A stretch of DNA of 18,396 nucleotides from JAKZSU01 sp047517485 (GCA_047517485.1 JAKZSU010000164.1:1-18396), one strand, 5' to 3'. Shown: positions 6,519 through 15,660, counted from the stretch's first letter. Translations and numbers: made by a program. Notes: generated by a model from the sequence alone, not told the origin.

Positions 6519-7799
6519 CTAGATGTAGCCCATTTCCGTCTTCCACGCGGTCTCGTGCTCGATGACGTCCGCCCAATCGGCGACCTGGATGCCGGTCATG
6601 AACGGTGCCTCGATCACCGTGGTGCCCCAGCCGATCGCGTAATTGATCAAGGTCTGGTCCTCGGCCCGCATGGTCGCGGTGCCGCCGGGTCCGACACCGA
6701 CGATCGCCGGCCGCGTCATGCCGCGCAGCGCTTCCGCGACCTTGGCGCCATCGGCCGAGCCGGCCTCGCGCATCGCGCTCAGCAGGAATTCCGCCGACAC
6801 CTTGCATTCCCACGACCAATTGGTGGGGTGAGCGTCGAAGCGCTCGACATAGGCCGCGTCGAAGGCGCGATTGCTTTCGGTATCGGGAAAGGTTCCGAGG
6901 TAGCGGGTTCCCGAATGCATGCCGTTCGGTAGATCGTTGACCGCGCTCATCGTGGTGTGATCGGCGAGGTTTATGGTGAAGAATTCGATGTCCTCGAACA
7001 TGCCGTAAAGCGTCGCCTGGTCGATGAAGGAAACCAGATCGCCGCCCCACAGGGCGCTATAGATCGCGTCCGGCCGACGCTGAAGTATTTGCGTGATCAC
7101 CTCGGTATAGTCGGGTTGGAACAGCTTTGGCCAGCCGCCGCCAAGAACCTCGATATCATCGCCACCGAAGCGCTTGAGCAACTTGAAGAAGAGCTGGGTA
7201 TTGTCGCGTCCATAGGCATAGTCCGGCGACACCGACATCCACTTGGTCAGGCCTTTTTCCTGGGCGATCCGCGCCGCGTACCCGGCGCTGCCGACCGCGT
7301 CGTGAATGCCCTGGCGCGCGAAACGGAACGAATTGGCGCTACGGATCGCCGGATCGGCGCTCAGCGACGAGGTCTCGGAGACGTTGTGAAGACACAGGGT
7401 GCCGGACTCGCGAACCACCTCCTGGACCGCGAACGAGGCGCTCGAGGCCTCGCAATTGAACACCACGTCAACCTTGTCGCTGTTGACGAAGCCGCGCGTC
7501 ACCCGCGCCGCCTCGTCGGGCTTGGCCCTCGAATCGCGGATCAGCATTTCAACCGGTCGACCGTCGAGCCCGCCCTCGGCGTTGAACACGTCGAGCACCA
7601 TCTGCACCGCATTGGTCGATGAAATGCCGAGCTGGGCCACCCGGCCCGACATGATGGTCGGGATTCCGAGCTTGATCGGCTCGGCGGCGCGCGCATTGGA
7701 TATCCAGGGAAAACCTCCGGCGATCGCGCCGGTGGCCGCCGCGCCGGCGATGAAGCCGCGCCGTGTCGGCGTTCTCCAATCGTTAGTTCGCTCGGTCAT
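6519..7799 (-). CDS. Tat-exported periplasmic substrate-binding protein of a Liv-type ABC transporter, 426 aa
   Basis: LivK-like (Periplasmic_binding_6 / type 1 fold) receptor. The N-terminus holds a twin-arginine signal, TRRGFIAGA with RR at 13-14, then a hydrophobic Ala/Gly stretch and a likely cleavage site at NARA-AEP near residue 39. The mature part starts IKLGIPTIMSG, as in family members, and includes a Y-x-A-L-W-G-G-D segment typical of ligand-binding lobes. Tat export implies folding in the cytoplasm before transport. GGAGG at 7809-7813 directly abuts an ATG at 7808 but lies nine bases from the ATG at 7799, so I use the latter. The ligand is not known. The neighbouring enzymes suggest a hydroxy acid or hydroxy-amino acid rather than leucine. 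Confidence 0.9.
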   Translation of the reverse strand: MTERTNDWRTPTRRGFIAGAAATGAIAGGFPWISNARAAEPIKLGIPTIMSGRVAQLGISSTNAVQMVLDVFNAEGGLDGRPVEMLIRDSRAKPDEAARVTRGFVNSDKVDVVFNCEASSASFAVQEVVRESGTLCLHNVSETSSLSADPAIRSANSFRFARQGIHDAVGSAGYAARIAQEKGLTKWMSVSPDYAYGRDNTQLFFKLLKRFGGDDIEVLGGGWPKLFQPDYTEVITQILQRRPDAIYSALWGGDLVSFIDQATLYGMFEDIEFFTINLADHTTMSAVNDLPNGMHSGTRYLGTFPDTESNRAFDAAYVERFDAHPTNWSWECKVSAEFLLSAMREAGSADGAKVAEALRGMTRPAIVGVGPGGTATMRAEDQTLINYAIGWGTTVIEAPFMTGIQVADWADVIEHETAWKTEMGYI

Positions 7800-7808
7800 G
7801 GTTCTCAT

Positions 7809-7813
7809 CCTCC
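7809..7813 (-). promoter_or_regulatory. Ribosome binding site of the binding-protein gene
   Basis: GGAGG follows the stop codon of the upstream dehydrogenase by one base. It has zero spacing to the ATG at 7808 and nine bases to the ATG at 7799, which favours 7799. Confidence 0.5.
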
Positions 7814-7814
7814 C

Positions 7815-8888
7815 TCAAAATTGTGGCACGCGTACCTGAAGATTTTCCGCGACGTCGACCAGGCTTCGCCAAGTCGTCTCCTCGAGCGGAATGCCGTTCG
7901 CCAAGCGGTCTTCGCGGCGCTGGCGTTCGGGATCGCCCGGCATCATTACCGCGACCGCGGGATCGATCGGCCGCGCCGAGCGCGCAAAGTCGAGATAATT
8001 GGCGACCTCATCGGCAAATCCGCCGCCGGCGTCGAAAGTGGCCGCGTCCATGTAGATCGACAGCATGCCGTTCGACATTTCCGTGACGCCGGGCTTCGCG
8101 GCACCGCCACCGCCGAGCGCACCGGCCAAGAGCTCGCACATGATCGCCAGGCCCGAGCCTTTGTGATCGCCCATCGCGCGGATCGCGCCGGTGCCGGTAC
8201 TCGCGCTGAGCGGCCGGGCGTCGGTGATTGGGCCGTAGATCACTTCTTGATCGGTGGTGATTTCCCCCGCCGCCGAGATCAACGCGCCGTCGGGCAGATT
8301 CGCGCCGCCGTCGACCGACACCATGACCTTGCCCTCGGCGACGATCGAGGTCGCGAAATCGAGAATTACCGGCTCGTCGCCCTCGACCGGCACGCCGATC
8401 GCCACCGGATTGGTCGACATGCGGCGCTCGGAGGCGCCGAAGGGGGCGACCAGCAGACCGATGCCCGAGGTGTTGACGAAATGGATCGATACCATGCCGG
8501 CGGCCGCGGCGCGGGTCGGCCAATCGCCGATCCGCCCCAAATGGCCGACATTCTGGATCGAGACCACCGAGGCGCCGTGCTTGCGGGCTTTGGCGATCCC
8601 GAGATCGACCGCCTGCTCGCCGATGGTCTGGCCGAAGCCGAAATGACCGTCGACCACGGCAATGACGTCGGTGTCTTTCAGCACGGTGATCGATTTGCCG
8701 GGAAACACCATCTGTTTTTCCATCATCGCGACATAGCGCGGCACCCGGATCACCCCGTGACTGGGATGGCCGGTCAGATTGGCGATGGTCAGATAGTGGC
8801 CGATGCGATCCGCTTCGTCGCGCGCGCAGCCAGCGGCGGTGAAAATGTCACTGGCGAACCCGGACAGTGTCTCGGATGAAATTTTCAT
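7815..8888 (-). CDS. Malate/lactate dehydrogenase-type (Ldh_2) NAD(P)-dependent oxidoreductase, copy A, 357 aa
   Basis: Member of the Ldh_2/YlbC-type family, which reduces 2-oxo acids or oxidises 2-hydroxy acids (malate, sulfolactate, ureidoglycolate, diketogulonate, piperideine carboxylate). Visible family marks are HPSHGVIRVPRY from 41 with H44, VVDGHFGFGQ, NVGHLGRIGDW with the conserved H116, HFVNTSG at 136-142, STNPVAIGVP, and GDHKGSGLA at 240-248. I chose the ATG at 8888. The open frame extends another 71 codons upstream but that part is only the 3' end of copy B in another frame. It lies 14 bases after copy B, and its stop nearly touches the ribosome site of the binding-protein gene. 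The exact substrate is unknown. Confidence 0.92.
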   Translation of the reverse strand: MKISSETLSGFASDIFTAAGCARDEADRIGHYLTIANLTGHPSHGVIRVPRYVAMMEKQMVFPGKSITVLKDTDVIAVVDGHFGFGQTIGEQAVDLGIAKARKHGASVVSIQNVGHLGRIGDWPTRAAAAGMVSIHFVNTSGIGLLVAPFGASERRMSTNPVAIGVPVEGDEPVILDFATSIVAEGKVMVSVDGGANLPDGALISAAGEITTDQEVIYGPITDARPLSASTGTGAIRAMGDHKGSGLAIMCELLAGALGGGGAAKPGVTEMSNGMLSIYMDAATFDAGGGFADEVANYLDFARSARPIDPAVAVMMPGDPERQRREDRLANGIPLEETTWRSLVDVAENLQVRVPQF

Positions 8889-8902
8889 GTTTCTCGATTT
8901 TC

Positions 8903-9973
8903 CTAAAGTGAGAGACCCGACAGCGCGGCGATCTTGTTGTCGCCGAGCCCAACCCGCTGCGCCGCCTCGACCACTTGGCCGATGGTCCTGTCGTCGAGGG
9001 GAATCCCGTCGGCCAGGCGTTCCGCCTTGGTGTTCTCCTCGGGCTCTCCCGGCATCAGGATATCGACATCCGGATCGGCCTTGGTGGACCCTTTCACCCA
9101 ATCGATCAGACCGGTGATTTCGCCGCCGAAGGCGTCGCCCGCTATCGTGGCCGGGTCGATGTAGATCGAGGTCATGCCGTTGACGACTTTCTTGGCGGAG
9201 GGATTGAGCGGGTTGCTACAGCCGCTGCCCGAAATCGCGCCGGCCATGACCTCGCACAAAACCGACAAGGCGTAGCCCTTGTGGCCGGCGATGGTAAGGA
9301 TCGCGCCGGGCGGATCGGCGTAGAAATCATCGGGGCTCGTGGTCGGTTTTCTGTCACTATTAACAATGGCGTTTTCAGGCACTTGGACGCCTTTGTTACG
9401 AGCAACCCTGATCTTTCCCTCGGCGATAACGCAGGTCGACAGATCGATCAGAATGGGCTTGCCGCCGGCGACCGGCACGGCGGCGGCGATCGGATTGGCC
9501 GACAGCCGGCGATCGATACCGCCGAACGGGGCGACCAGGATGCCGCCACCCGAAGTGTTGACGAAATGGATCGACAACAGCCCCGCCTCGGCGGCCTGCA
9601 GCGCCCAGTCGCCGACTCGTCCGACATGGCCGGAATTCCGCAAGGCCACCATCGCCAGCGCGCTCTTCTTGCACTTCTCGATGCCCAGCGCGACCGCTTG
9701 TTCGCCGAGCACCTGGCCAAAACCAAAGTTGCCGTCGACCACCGCCACCGCGTCGTTCTCGAACACCACCGAGATCGATTGATTGGGCACCAATTTGCCG
9801 TCCTCGACCCACTGCACATAGCCCGGCACGCGGATCACCCCGTGGCTGTCGTGACCGACCAGATTGGCCTCGACCAGATGGGTCGCGATGGTCCGCGCCT
9901 CGGCCTCGCCGCTGCCGGCGTTTTCGAATATTGCCGCCGTCAAAGCGGCGAGCTGATCGCGCTGAATTGCCAC
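8903..9973 (-). CDS. Malate/lactate dehydrogenase-type (Ldh_2) NAD(P)-dependent oxidoreductase, copy B, 356 aa
   Basis: Paralogue of the gene immediately downstream. The two align without gaps from about residue 41 to 190 and look roughly half identical there by eye. H44 (HDSHGVIRVP), H116 (NSGHVGRVGDW), HFVNTSGGG, SANPIAAAVP and GHKGYAL at 230-236 are all in register. The central region around 200-225 and the segment with extra Cys and Ser after it differ from copy A, so substrate preference may differ. The start is GTG at 9973 with GGGAGG about six bases upstream. It follows the PLP enzyme gene by 36 bases. Confidence 0.92.
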   Translation of the reverse strand: MAIQRDQLAALTAAIFENAGSGEAEARTIATHLVEANLVGHDSHGVIRVPGYVQWVEDGKLVPNQSISVVFENDAVAVVDGNFGFGQVLGEQAVALGIEKCKKSALAMVALRNSGHVGRVGDWALQAAEAGLLSIHFVNTSGGGILVAPFGGIDRRLSANPIAAAVPVAGGKPILIDLSTCVIAEGKIRVARNKGVQVPENAIVNSDRKPTTSPDDFYADPPGAILTIAGHKGYALSVLCEVMAGAISGSGCSNPLNPSAKKVVNGMTSIYIDPATIAGDAFGGEITGLIDWVKGSTKADPDVDILMPGEPEENTKAERLADGIPLDDRTIGQVVEAAQRVGLGDNKIAALSGLSL

Positions 9974-10009
9974 TGCGCCCTCCCTGGCATGGTGATTTGT
10001 GACGCTTAG

Positions 10010-10968
10010 TTACCCGGCCTGATCCGCCGAGTCGACCATCCCATCGGTGCCGGCGCCGCACACCACCGCGCAGATTACCTCGTCGGCTCGGCTCGGGATG
10101 CGGCCCTCGCGCAACGCCGCGACCGCCGCCGCGCCGGCGAGCTCGGCACCGACGCCGAACTCGCGCCACAGCCAGCGCGCGGCGGCGCCCATCTCATCGT
10201 CGCCGACCAGAACAATGTCGTCGACCAGCCGGCCGATGATATCGACATTGAGCGCGGCGCTTTGCCGGGGTGCGAGCACCCCCACGTTCGTCTCGATCGC
10301 GTCGAGGGTGATCGGGTGGCCCGCGGCCACGCTATCGCGCAACGTCGGCGCGCCAATCGGCTCGACGCCAATGACCCGGATGTCCGGGCGCAACGCCTTG
10401 AGCACGATCACCAGGCCACTGATCATCCCGCCACCGCCGATCGCCGCGACCACCAGGCTCACGTTTGGTAATGCCTCGACGATCTCCAGCGCCAGCGTGC
10501 CTTGGCCCGCCACCACGTCCGCGTCGGCGAAGGGATGGACATACGTCAATCCTTCCGCATCAGCCACCGCCAACGCCTTATTGTTCGCCTCGTCCCAAAC
10601 CTCGCCGTGGGTCACCGGAACCGCGCCCCAGTCGGCGAGCGCGGCGATTTTCGCCTGCGGGGTCGAGCGCGGCAGATAGACCCGCACGGGCACGCCGGCG
10701 CGCCAGCCGGCATAGGCAACGCCGATGCCGTGATTACCGCCGGAAGCGGTGACCAGGCCACGCGCCAGCGCGTCATCGTCGAGGGTCGCCACCTTGTGGC
10801 TCGCGCCGCGCGCCTTGAACGAGCCGCCGATTTGCAACAGCTCGAGCTTGAGCCACGGCACGCCGGCCGCGGCGACCGGTGACCTCGCGAGGCTGGCGTC
10901 GAGCATCGGCGTGGTTCGCACCTGGCCGGCGATGCGCGCGCGCGCCGCCTCGATATCGCCGAGGGTGA

Positions 10969-10972
<4 letters not shown>
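10010..10972 (-). CDS. PLP-dependent serine/threonine dehydratase-like enzyme (fold type II), 320 aa
   Basis: Probable ammonia-lyase acting on a beta-hydroxy amino acid. The PLP lysine is K53 in GGSFKARGA (49-57), the substrate loop ASGGNHGIGVA begins at 76, and the phosphate-binding loop GGGGM is at 179-183. The length matches catabolic single-domain dehydratases and threo-3-hydroxyaspartate ammonia-lyases. There is no C-terminal ACT or regulatory domain, which argues against biosynthetic IlvA. The start is a GTG that overlaps the acyl-CoA dehydrogenase stop as GTGA, preceded by AAGGGG. The open frame runs some 300 codons further upstream but that part is antisense-like, Arg-rich out-of-frame translation. 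It would yield a 2-oxo acid, a plausible substrate for the adjacent Ldh_2 enzymes. Confidence 0.9.
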
Positions 10973-12162
<1,190 letters not shown>

Positions 12163-12170
12163 GTGGTCCT

Positions 12171-13232
12171 CTATTCGGCGCGGCCGCGCGCGACCTCGTG
12201 CGCCATTTCCATGATGCCGTGGCCGACGGCCTCGAACGGCTCATACTTCGGATCGCTCACCGTGCCGCGGCGATACTGGGCATAAAGCTGGAGGAAGACC
12301 ACCGCCAGCTTGAACATGCCAAGTGCGCGAAAAAAGCGGAAATCCGAGAGATCGCGCCCGGTGATTTCGGCGTAGAGATCGCGCGCCTCGGCCCGGGTCA
12401 TCGAGCCGGGTGCCCCGGTGGGCATCTGATCGAGCAGCATCATCGCTTGCGGATCGCCGGGCTCGCTCCAATAGCTCAACAAGGTCGCCAAATCGAACAG
12501 CGGATCGCCCCGCGTCGCCTGGTCCCAGTCGAGAACCGCCACCGGCCGCCGCCAGTCGTCCTCGGCGAACAACATATTATCGAGCTTAAAATCATTATGC
12601 AGCATGGTGGCCGCGCCACCGGGCGTCAGATTGGTTTCGAGCCATGACGCGACTTCTTCGGTTGGACCGCCTGCAATGCCGTCGGTGGCGATGGTCGCGC
12701 GCTTGGCCCAGCCGCGGACGGCGCGCTCGAGGAAGCCGTCGGGGCGGCCGAAGTCGCCGAGCCCCACGGCGGCGGGATCGACCGCGTGCAGCGCGGCCAA
12801 CGTCTCGACCACGAGGCGACAGATATCGTGGCGCGCGCTCGTGTCGGTTTCCGCCGGCCATTCACTGCCCCGGATCGTCCGGCCAACGCGGTATTCCATG
12901 ATTAGGAAATGCGCGCCGAGCACGTCTTCGTCGGCGCAATAGAACAGGCTCCGCGGCGCCATCGGAAAGGCGCTCCATAGCCGGTTAAGCACCGTGTGCT
13001 CGCGCTTCATGTCGTTGGCGCCGGGGGGAATCGGGCCAAGCGGCGGGCGGCGCAGCACCGCCTCGGCGCCATCGACGGTGATCAGATAGTTGAGATTGCC
13101 CATGCCGCCGGAAAACTGGCGTGGCGCGCAGGTTGGATCGAACGTCATCCCGGCCTCGGCCAAGCAATCGCTTAATCGCTCCCACGCCATGGCGACGACA
13201 TCTTGGGGCTGACGAAATCCGGCTTCGGTCAT
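12171..13232 (-). CDS. APH-fold phosphotransferase (ACAD10/11 N-domain / LvaA type), 353 aa
   Basis: Aminoglycoside-phosphotransferase-fold kinase, probably cytoplasmic. A glycine-rich loop SGGMGNLNY is at 41-49, followed by VLRRPPLGPIPPGA from 59, a conserved IMEYRVGRT near 111, the catalytic loop HNDFKLDNM at 212-220 with D214 and N219, and the metal Asp in VLDWDQ at 233-238. The RRPP...A..M.RE pattern and LDWD followed by GDPLFDLA are those of the kinase domain of ACAD10/ACAD11, not of antibiotic-resistance enzymes. The proposed role is phosphorylation of a 4-hydroxyacyl-CoA before the dehydrogenase. I chose the ATG at 13232; the upstream extension lies in the control region shared with the divergent SDR gene. 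Confidence 0.88.
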   Translation of the reverse strand: MTEAGFRQPQDVVAMAWERLSDCLAEAGMTFDPTCAPRQFSGGMGNLNYLITVDGAEAVLRRPPLGPIPPGANDMKREHTVLNRLWSAFPMAPRSLFYCADEDVLGAHFLIMEYRVGRTIRGSEWPAETDTSARHDICRLVVETLAALHAVDPAAVGLGDFGRPDGFLERAVRGWAKRATIATDGIAGGPTEEVASWLETNLTPGGAATMLHNDFKLDNMLFAEDDWRRPVAVLDWDQATRGDPLFDLATLLSYWSEPGDPQAMMLLDQMPTGAPGSMTRAEARDLYAEITGRDLSDFRFFRALGMFKLAVVFLQLYAQYRRGTVSDPKYEPFEAVGHGIMEMAHEVARGRAE

Positions 13233-13333
13233 CACGGCTCGCTCGGTGATTGGCAACGCGCGCGCAAAGCGATTGCAATTTTTCGACGCCTTGGCAACAG
13301 TGCCGCGCAAATGGGCCACAAGGAGGAATGACA
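13233..13333. promoter_or_regulatory. Divergent control region between the catabolic operon and the SDR gene
   Basis: This 101-base gap must hold promoters for both directions if they are separately transcribed. It includes an 8-bp direct repeat ttggcaac at 13250-13257 and 13291-13298 and a palindrome attgcaat at 13272-13279, which are candidate operator elements. I cannot place -35 and -10 boxes with confidence. No regulator gene lies in the window. Confidence 0.35.
13321..13326 (+). promoter_or_regulatory. Ribosome binding site of the SDR gene
   Basis: AGGAGG lies seven bases before the ATG at 13334 but only one base before another in-frame ATG at 13328, so 13334 is the likelier start. Confidence 0.6.
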
Positions 13334-14101
13334 ATGTCGGCAGGTCGTCTAGACGGACAAGCAGCAATCGTAACCGGCGGAGGGTCGGGTTTCGGCGAGG
13401 GAATCGCCAAGCGCTTTAGCCAGGAAGGCGCCCGCGTGGTGATCGCCGATATCGATGCCGAGGGCGGCCAGCGGGTGGTCGACGAGATCAAAAGCGTCGG
13501 CGGCGAGGCGATATTCGTCCAAACCGACGTCGCCGAGTCGGCGGCCAACAAGGCGATGATGCAGGCCTGCCGCGATGCCTACGGCGCGGTCAATACCTTC
13601 GTCGCCAACGCGGCGATCGGCATGAGCCCGTGCCCGTTGGCGGAAACCGACGACGATTTCTTCGACAACATCTTCCGCATCAACGTGCGCAGCGTGTTTC
13701 TCGGCGCCAAGGCCGCGGTGCCGATCATGCAGGCCCAGGGCGGCGGATCGATCATCGTCACCGTATCGACGGCGGCGCTGCGCCCGCGCCCCAACCTCGC
13801 CGCCTACAACGCGACCAAGGGCGCGCTGGTGCCGCTGTGCCGCGCGCTTGCCCTCGAAGTCGCGGGCGACAAGATTCGCGTCAATGGACTCTGTCCGGTC
13901 GCCGGCGAGACCGCGATGCTGCCCGATTTCCTCGGCAACGCCGACCCGATCGAGGGCCGCAAGGCGTTCATCTCGACGGTGCCGATGGGGCGGCTGAGCA
14001 CGCCCAACGACATCGCCAACGCGGCGCTGTTTTTCGCCGACGAGGATACCGCCTTCATCACCGGCACGATGCTGGAGATCGACGGCGGCCGCTGCATTTA
14101 G
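13334..14101 (+). CDS. Short-chain dehydrogenase/reductase (classical SDR), 255 aa
   Basis: NAD(P)-dependent oxidoreductase of the FabG-like classical SDR group. The cofactor motif TGGGSGFG is at 14-21, a D near 39-41 after the second strand (IADID) favours NAD, the structural NAA is at 92-94, and the catalytic residues are S145, Y158 and K162 (YNATK). The C-terminus has the usual ITGTMLEIDGG. The length is typical. It is divergent from the kinase-led operon and shares its control region, so it may oxidise a hydroxy intermediate of the same pathway. The substrate is not readable from sequence. Confidence 0.93.
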   Translation: MSAGRLDGQAAIVTGGGSGFGEGIAKRFSQEGARVVIADIDAEGGQRVVDEIKSVGGEAIFVQTDVAESAANKAMMQACRDAYGAVNTFVANAAIGMSPCPLAETDDDFFDNIFRINVRSVFLGAKAAVPIMQAQGGGSIIVTVSTAALRPRPNLAAYNATKGALVPLCRALALEVAGDKIRVNGLCPVAGETAMLPDFLGNADPIEGRKAFISTVPMGRLSTPNDIANAALFFADEDTAFITGTMLEIDGGRCI

Positions 14102-14140
14102 GGCGCGGTATTTTGGTGGTCACCCTGCCACATTATTTCC

Positions 14141-14161
14141 CCTCCCCCCTTGCGGGGGAGG
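14141..14161. repeat. REP-like palindrome, copy 1
   Basis: cctccccc (14141-14148) pairs perfectly with gggggagg (14154-14161) around a cttgc loop. It lies 39 bases after the SDR stop. Its core matches the reverse complement of copy 2, so the two face each other as in a bacterial interspersed mosaic element. It could also end SDR transcription, although no T-tract follows. Confidence 0.6.
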
Positions 14162-14240
14162 CAGGGTGGGGGGACCGGCTGGGTGGTACCGACCGGATTG
14201 AGCGTGGACAGCTTGGATCGGCGCCGACCTCCGACCCAAA

Positions 14241-14263
14241 CCCTCCCCCGCAAGGGTGGAGGG
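14241..14263. repeat. REP-like palindrome, copy 2 (inverted relative to copy 1)
   Basis: ccctccccc and gggtggaggg form a stem with one bulged T around a gcaa loop. The reverse complement shares cttgcgggggagg with copy 1. Both lie in the 205-base gap between the SDR and DUF1289 genes. The sequence between and around them shows no gene. Confidence 0.55.
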
Positions 14264-14306
14264 CTTCCCGGCGACGCTTGGTGGCGGCCGGGGCGGATAA
14301 CGCGAC

Positions 14307-14483
14307 ATGGCCGTAATCTCGCCCTGCACCGGTGTTTGCCGGATCAATCGTCGCACCTATTTGTGCGACGGTTGCCGGCGGTCGGTGACCGAGATCGCCA
14401 CCTGGCTGGAACTGTCCGATGAGCAAAAGCGCGCGCTGATCGCCGAGCTGGCGACGCGCGACCCCACCGCCGACAGCGGATGA
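14307..14483 (+). CDS. DUF1289 domain protein, 58 aa
   Basis: Very small Cys-rich protein, reading SPCTGVCRIN and YLCDGC, followed by ATWLELSDEQKRALIAEL. This matches DUF1289 (YdhL-like), a family often annotated as predicted Fe-S protein. C7, C11, C20 and C23 form a CxxxC...CxxC set able to bind a metal or cluster. The C-terminal half is a helical W-x-x-(L/M)-S-x-x-(Q/E)-(K/R) segment typical of the family. Its TGA overlaps the ATG of the next gene (ATGA), so the two are probably coupled. The ribosome site is weak. The biological role of the family is not established. Confidence 0.85.
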   Translation: MAVISPCTGVCRINRRTYLCDGCRRSVTEIATWLELSDEQKRALIAELATRDPTADSG

Positions 14484-15070
14484 TCCCCCTTTGCTTCGAT
14501 TTGCGCGACGATGCGGCGGCCTTTCTCGCGCGTGATTGGACCGACGCGCGGCGCGCGCTGTATCTTTTGCGCGACGACGTCGCGTGGCCCAAATCGGTCG
14601 ATAGCCTGGTATGGCCTTCGCCGATCGACGGCGATCAGCGCGATCCGGTCGATCGCGCCGACATGCGCGGCTGGGTGCTTGGACTGTGGTCGAACCTCGA
14701 CCTGCTGCCGGCACCGGAGAAAACCGCGCATCGCATCCGCATCGATCTTTTGCTCGACCGATCGCCGGTTGGGGACGATTTTTGGCGCCTTCTCGATGAC
14801 GGCCCGGCGCCGGTGCTCGGCCCTTCGGACAGCTGGCCAGTGATCGGTTTCGATGTCGCCGATACCGGCTTTATCAGCGGTCTGTCCAATTGTGGTTACG
14901 GCGACGAAGAACGCGCCGGCTTGCGCCGGGACTGGGGGCCAAGGATCAATGATCACGGCCTGTTCGAGTCGGTGGACGATGCGCTCGCGTTCGTCGCGGT
15001 AAGCGATGCACGCGTCCCGGAACATGCGCCTTTCTACGTAATGGCCCTGTGCGCGGAGACGGTTTTCTGA
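14480..15070 (+). CDS. Hypothetical protein, 196 aa, coupled to the DUF1289 gene
   Basis: I do not recognise this family. The protein is acidic and soluble with no signal peptide or membrane segment. It is rich in Asp and Trp (for example WPSPIDGDQRDPVDRADMRGW and WPVIGFDVADTGFISGLSNCGY, split here by about 65 residues). The composition and codon use match the real genes nearby, whereas the opposite-strand frame is Arg-rich, so I take it as coding. Its ATG overlaps the stop of the DUF1289 gene by four bases, which suggests a functional link or at least co-translation. Confidence 0.75.
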   Translation: MIPLCFDLRDDAAAFLARDWTDARRALYLLRDDVAWPKSVDSLVWPSPIDGDQRDPVDRADMRGWVLGLWSNLDLLPAPEKTAHRIRIDLLLDRSPVGDDFWRLLDDGPAPVLGPSDSWPVIGFDVADTGFISGLSNCGYGDEERAGLRRDWGPRINDHGLFESVDDALAFVAVSDARVPEHAPFYVMALCAETVF

Positions 15071-15146
15071 ACAGCCACGATACGATCAATGGCACAGTAT
15101 CCAGCACGCTGGCGATCGATCGAACAGTACGATGGAGTGAGCCCGG

Positions 15147-15647
15147 ATGAAGCGATCATGGTTTATTGGAATTTCGGTTCTGGTTTTTTTGTCAGCCGCC
15201 CCGGTCGCGGCGGACTGGACCGAGGTCCGCATCCATCGCATCGATCACGACGGGGTCGGCGTCGAATTAGGTGTCGTCGAACTGGTCGACAGCTGGTTCA
15301 CCTCGCTGGCGACATTGCTGTTCGATATTTCCGGACTTGCGCCGGGGACATACGCGGTCCGGCTGCACGACAGTCCGAATTGCGATGCGCCGGGCCCGGT
15401 CTACACTGGTGATGGCGTCGACGACGGATGGGTGCGTGGACAGCTTGGCGAGATCGAAGTGACACCGGACGGCGAAGTGACCCGAACCTTGAGCCTCAAG
15501 CCGCCGCAATTGGTCGCCGGCGCGGATAAAGTGACGGTTAGCGAGATGCGCGGCCACGCCCTGGTTATTCACCACGCCAATATGGCCGCGGATTCGCGCA
15601 TCGCCTGCGGCATCGTTCCTCTCGCCGAGGAAGATATCGCCGATTGA
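15147..15647 (+). CDS. Exported Cu/Zn superoxide dismutase-like protein with lost metal ligands, 166 aa
   Basis: A Sec signal peptide covers residues 1-22 (MKRSW, hydrophobic core, VAA-D). The mature part follows the Cu/Zn SOD order: FDISGLAPGTYAVRLHD at 59-75, C79, RGQLGEIEV at 97-105, GHALVIHH at 136-143 and RIACGIV at 151-157. The two cysteines that form the family disulfide are kept (79 and 154). Of the metal ligands only the second His of HxH (H74) and the late His (H142 or H143) remain. The first His is R72, the zinc-loop His and Asp residues are absent, and the H before GDLGN is R97. It is therefore unlikely to be an active SOD. GGAG lies nine bases before the ATG. It lies 76 bases after the previous gene. 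Confidence 0.7.
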   Translation: MKRSWFIGISVLVFLSAAPVAADWTEVRIHRIDHDGVGVELGVVELVDSWFTSLATLLFDISGLAPGTYAVRLHDSPNCDAPGPVYTGDGVDDGWVRGQLGEIEVTPDGEVTRTLSLKPPQLVAGADKVTVSEMRGHALVIHHANMAADSRIACGIVPLAEEDIAD

Positions 15648-15660
15648 TACCAAGGGTGGT

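Noticed and set aside
5490..6932. 480-codon open frame on + opposite the livH and binding-protein genes
   Set aside because: The translation is extremely rich in Arg, Asp, His and Gln with no family pattern, while the opposite strand encodes a clear permease and binding protein. It is an antisense shadow of GC-rich coding DNA.
8889..9101. 71-codon upstream extension of Ldh_2 copy A
   Set aside because: It is the out-of-frame 3' end of copy B. The family N-terminus begins at the ATG at 8888.
12171..13232. Aminoglycoside resistance gene
   Set aside because: The APH fold is present, but the RRPP and LDWD...GDPLFDLA patterns and the adjacent acyl-CoA dehydrogenase point to the ACAD10/11 kinase group instead.
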